A DNA stretch of 64,000 nucleotides from Neolentinus lepideus HHB14362 ss-1 (taxonomy: Eukaryota > Basidiomycota > Agaricomycetes > Gloeophyllales > Gloeophyllaceae), in contig KV425583.1 of NCBI GenBank assembly GCA_001632425.1, positions 193,781 to 257,780 on the forward strand. The letters run 5' to 3'. A program made the translations under genes and the position numbers. A model generated the notes under the pieces. It was not told where the DNA came from, did not search any database, and worked only from the letters and a program-made list of their open reading frames with translations. Below are positions 21,470-33,337 of the stretch, piece after piece; positions within the stretch are counted from its first letter, which is position 1, and the number at the start of each line of letters is the position of its first letter.

Positions 21470-23751
21470 ATGTCTTCATCCTTCAGGATACACTCCTCGT
21501 TCTCGACTGCAACAGAACAAGGCCCGAGGTCGGACATCGTCCGTGTCCTGCGCTCAGAGAACAGGGGCCATGACCGCGGTGGACCAGACGACTCTGCGCT
21601 CGACACGACCTCCGTCGACGGCGTCTCTATCGACCTTCCTGGTATCGCCTCCGAGCGCAGAAGATCCTCTCGTCTCAGCACCCGCCCAACCGCCATTACA
21701 AGCGACCTTCCCGACAAAACTGACGCATCCCTTGCCGTCCCCTACGCTGCTGACCGCATCAGGCGTCGTTCAGAAGTTTCCCGTATTGAAGCAATCGAGG
21801 AGACTCCGGCGAAGAATGCCGACTTGAGCACTGACATCCCCATGTACGAGCTCACGACTGTCCCGTCAGTGGTCACTCCATCCGTTCGAAGCGGCGCAGC
21901 GGACGTCGAGTATTCGCGCAAGTACGTGAGGAACGGGTGGATCCAGTTCGTCGCCCTGTGCTGGTGTTTCTTCTTGCAGGGGTGGAATGATGGTACGACG
22001 GGGCCTCTGATTCCGGCAATCCAGAAACATTATCACGTAGGTTAAAATTTACCCGAAGATTTTCCGTGTGATCGGACTAATCCTCTACAGGTCGGATTTG
22101 CGGTCGTGTCGATGATCTTCGTCACGAATTGTGTTGTGAGTGAGACTGGACTCTGAACGATATACGAACGCTTTGACATTGGTGACAGGGCTATCTCAGC
22201 GGTGCCTTTGCCAATGTCTACCTCAACGACAAGCTAGGTTTCGGCAAGGTATATACTCTCGCTGGATGTTTGTAGTCTCAACTCACTCTAGAATACTTAG
22301 GTTCTTGTGCTAGGTACACGGAATCTTCTCGAATTCAAAACCTGTCTTGATGTGACGCCCAACAGGATCTGTATGCCAAATAGTCACCTACGCCATACAA
22401 GCACCCGCGCCTCCTTTCCCGGTCCTCGTCTGTGCCTATGCCATTGCCGGGTTCGGAATCTCTCTCCAAGTAAGTGGATCCCCCATACGCTGGAAGTTGG
22501 ATGAATTAATCAGCATGCAGAACGCACAAGCGAATGGTTTCGTGGGCAGCTTGAAAGACCATGTCGCTGCGAAATTGTGCTTTCTGCATGGCTCCTACGG
22601 TGCGCTTTATCGCCTCTCCTTTGCCATATACGCCATATACATATGATTGTAAATGATGCTCTAGGTCTCGGCGCCTTCGCTGCACCCCTGGTAGCAACTC
22701 ACTTCTCCCAAGAGCGTCACTGGTCCTTCCACTACCTCATCTCGGACGGCATCGCCATCACCAACACCATCGTCCTCGCCAGCGTCTTCCGCTTCAAGAC
22801 CCAGGACGGTATGTATTATCATTGCATCACAAACGCCGTACTGAACGGCGTGCAATAGAGGTGATGGCAGAGGCGGGACACGGCCCAGGTGAAGTCGGCA
22901 CGGCCAGCCAGAGCAAGTATCGCGAGATCCTGGGGCAGAGGGCACTGCACTTTATGGCGATCTTCTCGTTGATTTATGTCGGAGTCGAGGTTACTCTCGG
23001 AGGTGTGTGGTGTGCTTGTTCTCCTTGGCCGTTGGGAGGCACTGAAGCAACGCAGGGTGGATCGTGACGTACATTATTCAAAAAAGACATGGTGGCCCGT
23101 CCTCCGGTTATATCTCTTCCGGATTCTTCGGAGGTGCGTGTCTAGGGATATGGAGGAGCAACAGGACAGTGATCCTTGTGTCCCAGGGCTTACTCTCGGT
23201 CGTATCACGCTTATATGGCTGAACCGCAAAGTATGCAGACGATTAAATAGTACTGTGATCTTTTTGGCTCACGACGCACCAGGTTGGAGAACGCAGAGTC
23301 CTGTTCATCTACGCTGCACTCGCCATCGGGTATGTCCTCTCCTTCTCTCCCCTTCCTTTTTCCTTACACCTGCTTTAGGCTGGAAATCACCATCTGGCTC
23401 GTGCCCAACCTCTACGAAAACGCCGTCGCCGTGTCCTTCATCGGCCTCCTCCTGGGGCCCATGTACCCCATTCTCGTGGCGCACGCGACCAAGATCCTGC
23501 CCCGGTGGCTGCTCACCGGCTGCGTGGGCTGGATCGCCGGCGTCGGGCAGGCGGGGTCGGCGGTTCTGCCGTTCATCACGGGTATCCTCGCGGCGAAGTA
23601 CGGGATCGGGTCGTTGCAGCCATTGTACGTGCAGGTGCGAGTTGATATGGCGTGTGCTGATTGGTGGTCCGTCCGCAGCATGGTGGTGATGATGACGGCG
23701 TTGATTTGCCTCTGGGCTGCCGTGCCCAAGGATCAGCGCCGGGTTGACTAA
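21470..23751 (+). CDS. MFS transporter of the fungal Bsc6-like group
   Basis: Integral membrane carrier; the substrate is not predictable from sequence. A cytosolic Ser/Arg-rich N-terminus of about 145 residues precedes TM1 (IQFVALCWCFFLQGWNDG). That segment is followed by TTGPLIPAIQ, the signature of this MFS group. Later exons give NDKLGFGK in the loop 2-3 position, CQIVTYAIQAPAPPFPV, GFGISLQNAQANGF, the GLGAFAAPLVATHF helix, a middle loop, LIYVGVEVTLGGWIVTY, FIGLLLGPMYPILVAHA and WIAGVGQAGSAVLPF. It ends VPKDQRRVD. Many short introns; one exon is only 13 nt (22301-22313, coding VLVL plus one base), needed to keep the frame. No lesion seen. Confidence 0.88.
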
Positions 23752-23806
23752 TTGCATAGAACGGTTTCTCTTTTGGGTTATAAGATGAATTTTTGCGTCT
23801 TCGGGT

Positions 23807-25009
23807 CTATGTGGCTAACGGTTTCTGCGCTTTGTACCAACAGATGTGTAGTAGAGTAGGGACGTATGGATGACGAGCGTGGAGCTGGTCCTTAGATCGA
23901 TATGAAGTCAGAGGGCGGACAAAGTCAGAAGGCGACAACGTCACTAGTCTGCATTGATCAATACCTCGCGCCTTAGGTCCGGATGAATGTATTGATTTAC
24001 CTAGTACTTCGTGCAACCAGGCCCCATGGCAGTAGTGCCAGAATGATATATCAGATAGCCTTTGATACACCAGTTTTATGCGACTATCTGCCTCGACAGG
24101 TGCGAGGGCTTCTGTGGACAAGGTTGGTTCGTGCTCTCCATAACAAAACTCTAATATCATCTCCCGCAATCCTGTGGCGGCTTTCACACAGGGCAGCTGA
24201 TGCAAGGCAAATTCCCCGTGGCCCTCGCTGAAAATCCGGCGGAAGACGCGGGTATGAGGGGATAATACAATGTCGACCACTTCATCATCGCGCATATAGG
24301 TATCGATGCTCGTGTAGCGGCTGACATGAGGACCGCGAAGGAAGTTCTTGATGATTAGGGGACCGTGGACGGGACCGAGCCAGAGGGACTTCAAGCTCGC
24401 CGGGACGGCGCTTTCGAGCATCCGCCATTTATTCTGGTCGAGCTCGATAACCGCCAGACTCTGCAGGGATGTGCAATGCATGAGAATTTGATGCACCATC
24501 GTGATCGGCCAATGCGTCATGCTGCTACTCCAGTACGTAAAAGAGGCATGATGATTTACTATGCCGTTATCCACAGTAGGGCCGATCCATAACCTGCGGA
24601 CGCTGTTGCCCAGAAGTCGGCTCTGCTCGCCTAATCTCGTGGAGATTGCGTCCTCGTCTCGCAAAGTTTCGAAAAAGCGCTCTATCTGCCGGGTAGTCCG
24701 CAATAACACCGTTGTATATAGGAGCGGTATTATCCATGAATGTACTGCCTTTGAGACAAGAGCGAGAGGACAGGCCGTACGGAAGTCTTCCTCCACGAGG
24801 ATCCTGAATACTGTAAACAGGTCAATGAGGCAGTAGATTGGCAAGATTTAGGTGATCACTTACTCTGCGTAAGGGAGTTGCGAATTATTCAACACGAACC
24901 GCACCCGCAAAGAGCTTCATATCAGACTCACCACGAGAATAATTTCTACGGGCAAGCGGTGATTCGCGCGATCATTGCAACAACCTGAGCGTGACCTTGC
25001 TTGAGGCAT
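23807..25009 (-). CDS. F-box-like domain protein
   Basis: The main exon (24815-23807) starts VFRILVEEDFRTACPLALVSKAVHSWIIP and runs on with LLYTTVLL, the pattern that follows the F-box in many agaricomycete F-box-like proteins. Proteins of this kind act as substrate adaptors of SCF ubiquitin ligases; the target here is unknown. The ATG at 25009 opens a short frame ending NHRLPVEIIL, the usual start of the F-box, so it is probably the first exon, but the exact splice between the two exons is unresolved. The remainder has leucine-rich spacing (LQSLAVIEL, LKSLWLG) without clear LRRs. Confidence 0.65.
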
Positions 25010-25340
25010 TTTCAGACTTTCTCGCACTCGAAGAATTCAGCGGAGGACATTGAATAGTACTCTTGAAGTTGAGAACTTAGTACTTAGAGCTGGTGTTGAA
25101 GCTTTCTATGCTGACTTTTTTGACAAAACAATTCCGGAGGGGGCCGCCATTTCGGCACAAAAATGCGCTGTTTATGGCAATTATACGGGCCGGCACCGGA
25201 CCCTAACCCCTCCCGGGCACATTAATGCATTGCTTGTCGGTCCAAAATAACGTCAGTCCGCCACTAGTCACTTCACGCATCGACGCCCTGCACGAGGGGC
25301 TATAGCGGCAGGCCCATTCGACGTCTTCATCGAGCTCGAC

Positions 25341-26154
25341 ATGGCTGTCTCCGTCGCCGCCGCGACCAAGGCGCTCAAAAAGTTCCGCATCGACAACCTC
25401 CCTGGTCGGCAGTTACGCGCGGCGGCCGTAACAACACAGAAGAGCGTCAAGCAGCCGATAGTCGAGGCCAGAAATCCATTCCTTCCAGTGCAAAATCCAT
25501 ACAGCGGCAAGTGGGCAAAGCCGCGCTACTCGCTGCGCATGCAGAAGGAGCTGGTGAAGAAGGCGAAGGCGTGCGGAATGGTCGGGCTGTTGCCCCCAGG
25601 GCCGAAGTTGAGTCTCGAGGAAATCGAGGCCGCCAAGCGGTCCGAAACGGTTGCGCCGAGACCGGACAAGAAACAGGATTGGTGGCTGCGACCAGTCGAG
25701 TGGTCTACCGAGCCTGTCAGGACCAAGCCTGTACCGCAAGTCGACGCGCCGACACAACCCGTGTCCACTAACAGTGCTCCCAACGTGGACGATGCCGAAA
25801 AACAAACTAAACTCCGTCTCCGCCGCGAGCGTGTCGCTTTGAGGGCTAAGAGAAGAGAGTTGGTCGACAAGGCGAAGAAGGCGGGCTTGGTGACGATGTA
25901 TGTCGGGAGGAAGCGCATGTTCAAGGGACACAAGTGGGAGAGGGTGCGATCCGAGAGACTGAGAAGACACCGTATTGCTATGAAGGGCATGGCCAAGCAG
26001 GTGAAGAGTTACAAATCGGTACGTTTTGCTCTAGATATCCCTTTCATTGTTTAAACACTTGCTCACTTCTTCAACTGCCGTACAGTTCTATCATAGAAGA
26101 CGACCAAGCCCTCTTGCGACGCCTCGAGCCAACAGCCAGAAGCTCCCCTTCTAG
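25341..26154 (+). CDS. MRPL25: Mitochondrial large-subunit ribosomal protein mL59
   Basis: Structural protein of the fungal mitoribosome. From MAVSVAAATKALKKF, the segment ARNPFLPVQNPYSGKWAKPRY followed by SLRMQKELVKKAKACG and GLLPPGPK is the hallmark of the family. A Lys/Arg-rich second half (MYVGRKRMFKGHKW) follows. One intron after KSYKS (26020-26085) leads to a short last exon FYHRRRPSPLATPRANSQK ending LPF, the conserved C-terminus. No cleavable presequence is obvious beyond a basic, Ala-rich N-terminus. Confidence 0.9.
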
Positions 26155-27413
26155 CCCCATTCGTCACTCCTTGCGCATGACAGCGTTGGCAGTTCACCTC
26201 CACCAGCTATTCGTCGTGGTCACCCTGTATGCAATCACAGTTTCAGTATGTGTACCTAGAAGACCGCTGGTATTGGAGGATGTCGTAGCTACTGGTCCAA
26301 GACGTATTCACAACTTACCATTCTGGGAGCCACATGTGCATTCGATGATGGACGCTTAATATGGGCTGGTGTAGTTGGTTATCACATAACATGCAAGGCG
26401 CAGAAGTTCTTCAGTTCAAACTTGGGCTGGCCCATTTCTTTTGTTAATATACTCGGTTTTCACCAGCGTACAACTCACTGGGACGGGTGGGTTTGTTTTG
26501 ATGGACTGATGCCCCTTTGATCTTTCGACTTGGAACTCCCCCACCACGAAGGTGAGTCAGGTCAACACATTTTGTGCTGTTTCGATCTCCTACTAATGTC
26601 AACCGTCTCATCCCAGAGCCAGGGCCGTACAAAGCCAACCAGTCCAGTCAGGACTCTAGATTCGACGCTGCGAGCATCCTTCCCCTACATGTAAGTACTG
26701 TCCTGCCAAATGCTACAGGTATTCCGATTCCGACTCAACACACGACCGTCCAATTCCGCCGTGACGACTTCTCACCCGAATAATTCAATACAAGACATCG
26801 GGAGTTGGGAAACACTGGGCGACTCAAAGACCTTTTTGCCGAGAAGTTTTTATCTGGATTCTGAGTTGACAGCATCGATCGTCTGATGTGCCAGTACCGC
26901 AGATCACTGAGAGCCATTTCAATTCCAGCATTCCACCCAAGCCAGTGGTAAACGACGCGCATATAGTCTGTCCCCCACACGGAAGATCCTAGAATGCATG
27001 CAAGTACGGTCCACCTGAGCAAGTATGACCTAGCCTCCGTCAGACCTTGGTATCCGTGTTTCAATGCTATGAATCATCCCACAAATGGATTGGTGCGTCC
27101 AATTTTTGTGGCATTGTACTGCTTGCAGCTTATCTCTCAGGACTGCGAAAGTTCCGATTAGGCACATCCGGTGCGACCGACACGACTACGGTATGTTTTG
27201 CCCGTAAGTGGCTCTTGAGGTTTCAAGCGTCCAGCATCGCGTAGTCGCTGCTTGGAAACGCCAAGCACGTGCTGTGTTGTGTCGCACTTTGTGGCTCAGG
27301 GTCGCGAAGGCGATTTCTGCCACTGTGCCACACGCGTGCGGGAGGTATTTAAGCGGTCCCGTCTATCGCCTCTGCCACCTCCCAAATTCCCCTCCACTTC
27401 CACGTCGTCCATC
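26155..27413. other. Intergenic region, no supported gene
   Basis: About 1.26 kb. Open frames up to 109 codons exist (for example minus strand 27064-26735) but show no family resemblance and no consistent exon structure. It probably contains the promoter of the next gene. Confidence 0.5.
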
Positions 27414-28815
27414 ATGGATACCAGCGAACTCCTGCCGTTCACCTGCACGTTTGTCGGATTCGAGAGGGAAGCCAGGATCTGGGTGTGGAGTCCGAACAGA
27501 TGCGACTTGGACATCGGAAAGCCGACGCTGTTCGGGTGGAGGTTCAGTCTCACCAAGCTGCTTACGGAGCTGAACGTGGCCTTCAAGGTTCCTCCTATAC
27601 GGTTCACCCCCTTCCCTCCAGGTCCGCATAGTTGTTGCTATTCCTTCTAATGCAATTGCTCATTTCCCTTCTTCTTCTTGCAGGCGATGAGCATGTGCGT
27701 ATACTTACTTGACTTGTGCCACAGTGCCACGTATTCACTAGCTCCGCAGAACTTCTGCGTGAAATTCCTGGATGGCAGTGAACGCATCGTGACACTTCCG
27801 AAGAGTGATTGGGTCGACAGGTTCGGCAATGACAGGTACAATCTCGTTTGCGAAGTACGTCGTCTGAGACCTTCAAGTTTGCGAATCCGCTCTGACCGCC
27901 CCATCTACAGCATCTCACGTCCGTCCATGTGGCGACGTACACCGGTATTCCAGTCCGCAGGCCCCTTCTATATCACGCGGACTTGGGAAACAAGATAGGC
28001 ACGTCCTTCTTGGTTTCAGAACATGTCAGTACAGTCTGCCTGTACTCTCGCAGCAGCACATTGAATGTAGCACTCAGGTTGCTGGGGTCACTTTACATCA
28101 GGCGTGGCCGACTATGACTCTGTTGCAGCGCACCGCTGTCATTCGCTCCATAGGGATTGTCTGGGGGCAGTTATTGCATCTGCGTCTTCCAAACATCGGC
28201 CGGTTCACACAGAATGCGTCTTCGGACAAGCCTACCATCGGACCGATGTATCTGCCTAACGCTGCTGGTGAATGCGGGCCTTTCTTTAACATGAAGGACT
28301 GGCTTGTGGAGGTAGCCCGGGGCAGCCTCCGTCCGGAGTCAACTGGCACGAGGACCGCGAAGCAACAGAATCAAGTAGACATTGTCGTTCACAAGCTGTT
28401 GCACGGCTCCCCCGCGCTGGAGGACGAAGACTCGGCGATCTCGAAGCTGAACGTCTTCGTTTTGTTCCACCCCCAGCTGGACGCTCGTCACATACTAGTG
28501 GATTCTGCCGATCCCACAACAATCAGGGCTGTGATAGGATGGCATCATGCCTGTGCCTTGCCGCTGTCCTCCATCGTCTTACCCCATCTTTCCTTGCCTG
28601 GCTGTAATGACGCTGCCTATGGGATGTATCTGGACGTGATCAACAACCAGATCGCTCGTGAGGTCCCCGTCTGGGGCCTTAGGCACATGGAAGGTGGCAA
28701 GACAGCGGAACACTTTAGTCAGGTCCATCGGTTGCACCGCCTAGCGAAGCACAGCGACAAATGGCGCGAGCTGGGCCTTGCAGACATTGTTCACGATTCC
28801 CCCATCCTTCCATAG
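27414..28815 (+). CDS. APH-like protein with degenerate catalytic residues
   Basis: Belongs to the aminoglycoside phosphotransferase (APH) kinase-like fold that is expanded in basidiomycetes. Exons give a short N-terminus (MDTSELLPFTCTFVGFERE), a strand-rich segment FCVKFLDGSERIVTLP, YTGIPVRRP and GTSFLVSE, then a long last exon with the helical lobe. The catalytic loop reads HPQLDARHILVD where active members have HxDxxxxN(I/V)L, and the metal-binding segment reads VIGWHHA instead of VIDWEGA. The catalytic Asp, the Asn and the DFG-like Asp are therefore all changed, so phosphotransfer is unlikely. It is convergent with an intact relative, 94 bp away. Exon joins near 27650-27700 are tentative. 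Confidence 0.7.
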
Positions 28816-28909
28816 GACTGTAGGTAAGCAACTCTCCATGTCATGATATCTATGTACTTTCGATATGTACCGTTCTAGCAATAATGATCTATCATGATAT
28901 ATCACGCGC

Positions 28910-30290
28910 TCAGTGGGGCAGCTCACTATCGCGATCGTCCCGGGCCCGTCGCGTGGGGATGGACCTGGGGGTTGTGGCGTCGGGAGACTCTTCGCGGACG
29001 GCTACTTTACGGCGCAGACGCTCTTCATCCAATTGCAAGCTCATCTTCGTGAGACTCAATATTGCATCTTCCAAAGCACTGTCATGCTCGTGCCTCTCCT
29101 GCGCTCTTCGAAGTAGAGTACGCAGAGCCACACCAGGCTCCCTTCCGCCCGCGTTCCACCCGGAAACGCGGTGCCTGACTAGCTCGTAAGCAAAAGCGTG
29201 CAACTCTTGCTTGTCGACCTCCATCATCTTGCGCGTGCGGTCGAAAAAGTGAGGCTGGATGGCCCACATCGGAGCCGTTCGTGCACCTTCCCAGTCGATG
29301 ACGCCTGTGATCTCGGTTGGGAAATCAGGATCCACGAGGACATTGGTCAAGTTGAGGTCGACGTGTTCCAAGCCAATCTTGCAGTGGGATGCGTGGTCTA
29401 CTATAAGAATGCTTTCCTCGATGTCTTGGATAATATCTTGCATCTTTTGCAAGTCTTCTCCTAAGAATGGCCGCTCACGACCTAGGTCAAGCTGACCCTT
29501 GGCTACAGCCAACAGCCAAGATCTTTGGGATTCGAAAGGGCCACGATACTTGGAGTCGGGCAACTTCCGGTCTACCTTGTCGTGGGATGGCAGGAGTATC
29601 ATTGGACCGACAATGATGCCCTGCTCATTATCCTCACGAAGGCTTCCAATCTTGTAGAAGCGAAGTTTCATTAGCTGCGCGAAAATGTTCGCTATGGCGA
29701 TCGTGAGCTGTCTCCTAAGCTCCTTTGACAACTGGGGCCAAATGAGGGTTGCGATCACGCCCCGCATCTAGCTCCTTCAGGCTTCAATTTCAACTCACTA
29801 GGATCGGGATCACGCACCTTCTCCATCACCATCCATTCGCCGCCCACTGACTTATCATCATCCGGGTCGTATGCGAGGACTTCGGGCACCGGAATGCGAG
29901 TATGTTTCTTCACGTACTTCATAGTCGCCACCTATTGAAAGTTCAGGAGAAGACACAGAATAGCCACTCCGTAACGTCACACCTCAGAACTCATGCTGAA
30001 CGCGGAATTTGGTCCAGCAAACCTCTGGAGATGCGGGTGCATAACTCTTACGATGACTTCTCGACCCGACTCTAGCGTGGCGATATATGTCTACACGAGT
30101 CAACTCGACTTCGTACCGGTGTACGACTGCTGTGGCATACCATATGATGGGAAGCTGCCGGCTGTGAGCGCAAGCCATTAGCTAACAGTGAAGTAAGCGA
30201 ACCGTCAAAGAGGCGCTTTATATCTTGACATTTTTCGGAAAGGTGGTCGTTGAGTTTAGCGCATAGTGTGTCAAGAGAGATAGTGGACAT
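28910..30290 (-). CDS. APH-family phosphotransferase-like protein, catalytic residues intact
   Basis: Predicted small-molecule kinase; substrate unknown. The likely first exon starts MSTISLDTLCAKLNDH (30290). Later exons give IATLESGREVIVRVMHPH, VATMKYVKKHTRIPVPEVLAYD and GGEWMVMEKVRD. The large last exon holds GPMILLP, the Brenner-type loop HVDLNLTNVLVD and the metal-binding VIDWEGARTAPMWAIQP. It ends in an Arg-rich tail with a likely helix (ALEDAILSLTKMSLQLDEE). The usual H.D....N and D residues are all present, unlike the convergent neighbour. The joins at the 5' end (30070-30290) are uncertain. Confidence 0.75.
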
Positions 30291-30729
30291 CGGAACGATG
30301 TAAGGAGACTGAATGAATTGATGAGTATACCGGATCTTAAGGTGGCACAGGACAATGGTCTGCAATGATACTGGCGTCGTGTGCCACCGGGTGGTGCCGA
30401 TCCCAACAAAGGGGGTACCTTCCGGGCGGCATCGTGAATACAGACATACTTAGCGCAAATCGCGGAGGTATCGTAGCACAAAAAAACTGCTATAGATAAA
30501 ATACGATGTCAAAAAGCGTGTGATTTTATATGAAACGTTCAACGCACCATTTTACGGAACGATTGAAGACGCACTTACTGGTCTGAACCACATTTCTCTC
30601 CGCTCGCCCCGCCAATTATGAATTTCGAGCGCACACACACCCTAGTCACAGCAATAACAGAACAGTCCAACACCAAATCACATTCCATTATAATCTTACA
30701 CCGTTCTTGACGTTCTGTCCATCGTAGCC

Positions 30730-32640
30730 TTACCCGGCCCCTGGTGATTTGACCATTATACCCTCCAATGCCCGTAATACCTCTTCCCTCGATAGAGCAT
30801 TGGCTGCGGCCGCCGCGAGCTTCCTCTTCTTGCCCATCGTTGCGTGAACAACTAGACGTGCTAGGACCTCGCCCTTTAGACAGGTAAGTTAGGGACCACA
30901 AGAAGATATAGATAGAATGAGAGATGTACCATTTCGACTAGGCATGCGGCCACAATTAGCCTGATTTACATTTACAATGAGTCCATAAGTCAATCGTTTC
31001 TATGAGAGAAGGCCGGTCGAAAACGACTGACCAGATTACGATCCATGTAATCCGTTCCATAGCCGAGTTATTCAAATGATTGTGTATCGCATTCAACTAA
31101 CGAACGGTTAGCTAAATCGAGCGCGCACTCTCTGCTGAAGACAACTCACTAAATCGCTCGCCACCCCAAGCTTCTCGTTCAACACACCCACCCGCGGCTC
31201 GACTTCCATATACTCTCGCACACTCTCGTACAACTCACCAAGACTCGCTTCGTCCCAGAAGAGCTCCGGCACGTCCAGCACATTGCCCATCAGGTTCACG
31301 TCGCGCTTAAGCTTGAACAGTCTGCCGGTAAGTTTTAGGGCTTCGGTGCGACGAAGGGTAAGCGCGCCAGTGGAAGCGAGCTGTCGTGGGATCGAGAGGG
31401 TGGCTGGCGCGGAGAGGACGCGATGCGTAACGGACTCGTAGTGCGCGAGGAGGGTGGACTGGGCGACGGCGTGGGCGATGGAGATCTTCAACAAATGCGA
31501 AGGAGATTTGAAGGCTTAGAAATGAATCAATCAGCACTTCATCAGGGAAGGTAGGGATGAGCCAATACTAAAGAAGTCGTTGTAAATTCTCGGATATACG
31601 ATATTAGGGTCATGCTGTACTTCATCAGCACGTCATACGAGTAGTAAAATATACATGTACCTACCACATAATGGAACTCCTCCACCTCCAAATCATCCTC
31701 CCGGAACTTCCCCACCATCACCCCCGCGTTTTCTACATCCTCCAACACACTCCTCTCTTCGCCCTCCTGCATCCCAAAGAGCGCGACGACACCATACGAG
31801 AAGAATATCACCTCTGCGACGTTCTCCTCCACCTTTGGTGCGGGAACAGCTTTCGGGCACGGTGTGTCCCGCCCAGCTCTCCCTTGCTCCGTCTCCGTTT
31901 CTGTCTCTGGCTCCAGCTCGATTTCAGAGCTGAGGTGGGGAGACACCTTCGGCGAGGCGACCTGGATGTACCCGCCCTCGTTCGTCTCCGGTGTCTGGGA
32001 GGTAAAGTACGTCCCCTGGTACCCGTTCTCCTCCGCCTCGGACATGCGATTGAGCAGAGTCTGGCTCGGCGGCGCGGACGAGCGCAGATTCGAGTTCGGT
32101 CCATAGCCAGGCAGCAGGGGCAAATGGTACATCTAATCCCCCAAACCTCGATCATTGGCCCTCCAGATAAGATGAAATGACACCATGCAGAACACTCACC
32201 ACATACATCGCCTCGTCATACACCCTCGGGCTGACATTATGCTCCCTCTTCAAGAAACTCGCAAGCAGCTTCATCTTGAAGCTGTCCGCAACGCAGTACA
32301 CCGTCAGCCTCTTAAACCCGGCCTTCTTGCGCTGGTCCTTGCTCATCCGCTCCCCCTCATTCTTGTAATCTCTCACCACCACGCCCGTGTCCGTCTCGTA
32401 CCCATGCGTAGCGTCATCTTCATTGTCCTCGCCAGGTAAGGGCCTGGTTTGTGGTCCGATGGGAAGGACTACGAGTTTCTGCGAGGTCTTCGACGTGCGT
32501 TGTGTCTTCGGGCCAGTGGCGGTGGGCAGAGCTGAGAGAGATGGCCGTCGCGTTGGCTTAGCCGGCGCATGCGGTCGCGTGTGCTTTCGTGCTGGGAGAG
32601 AAGCCGATGGCGTTCGTGTTACCTGAGGTAAAGAGGACAT
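30730..32640 (-). CDS. RMD1: RMD1/Sif2 family protein (DUF155)
   Basis: Member of the RMD1/Sif2/RMND1 family, membrane-anchored proteins whose molecular role is poorly defined. MSSLPQVTRTP starts a basic disordered N-terminus. The conserved core follows: FKRLTVYCVADSFKMKLLASF, YDEAMYVV joined to YHLPLLPGYG, an acidic loop, EVIFFSYGVVALFGMQEGEE and DDLEVEEFHYVV. Next are the DPNIVYPRIYNDFF-type exon, KISIAHAVAQSTLLAHYE, GRLFKLKRDVNLMGNVLDVPE, FWDEASLGELYESVREYMEVE and RVGVLNEKLGVASDL. Three small 3' exons give LNNSAMERITWIVIW, LIVAACLVEM and GEVLARLVVHATMGKKRKL, ending VKSPGAG. The paired hydrophobic stretches ITWIVIW and LIVAACLVEM are the C-terminal membrane segment of the family. Confidence 0.85.
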
Positions 32641-33337
32641 GGCCGTGAGGAACGGGCGTCGTAGCCACAATTGTGATCAATCCAAATTCCTCGGCCACAT
32701 TCTATATGTACTACGTGTGCAGTACCATTCACTCCCCTAACCTCCGACTTGTATTAGCTATGCGTTAGAGCACGTCTTCGGGTGAATATCTTGCTGTCTA
32801 CGTTCCTCGCCAGTCGCAAAATTGGTTAATATTGTGTAGATGATTTCTGATCTCTGCTATCAGGCTTGAGGTAGGCTCGTAACCACCCTCTCATAGAGCG
32901 ATTGAGCGATTTTGCCCCAATCGCTCTACGAGAGGGTGGTTACGAGCCTAGGCTTGAGGCCTCAGGCTTCAGGACTCGTAAATCTTTACCATTTCGTCGT
33001 ATACATGGTTTATCCAGCTCTTCCCTCCGACGACTCTGCGTCTGTTCGCTCCTCTGCCCAGAAATATCTTGCTGCTTCCCGTTCTCTTCACAAGGGCGTT
33101 ACTTTATATTTTCTTGCTTGTCTCGTTGCATAATGACATTTCTTTTCTTTTTCCTACTTTCTAGTCGACAGTGTTCATTCCCCCGCAACTTAACCTCGAC
33201 CCGAGGTTCATTGACGCCTGCTTAGCTATCCAAACGCATGACGAGAACCTGTCTCCTCTCTCCACAGCCGAGACGCTTGTCTCTTCCACCCCCCTATCCT
33301 TTCGGCAGACTTATCGCTTTCGGGAGATATCGAGAAC
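32641..33337. other. Intergenic region with a large hairpin
   Basis: About 700 bp between the RMD1 start and the trypsin-like pseudogene. Apart from the hairpin (annotated separately) no gene is seen. A pyrimidine-rich stretch (33060-33180) precedes the pseudogene start. Confidence 0.5.
32872..32950. repeat. Inverted repeat: 33-bp arms, 13-bp loop
   Basis: The arm 32872-32904 (TAGGCTCGTAACCACCCTCT...) and the reverse complement of 32918-32950 agree at 32 of 33 bases. The loop is AGCGATTTTGCCC. The word GGCTTGAGG occurs just outside both arms as a direct repeat (32863 and 32951). It could be a foldback element or a rearrangement product. Confidence 0.93.

Noticed and set aside
26735..27064. 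109-codon minus-strand frame
   Set aside because: No similarity to a family I know and no continuation through introns.
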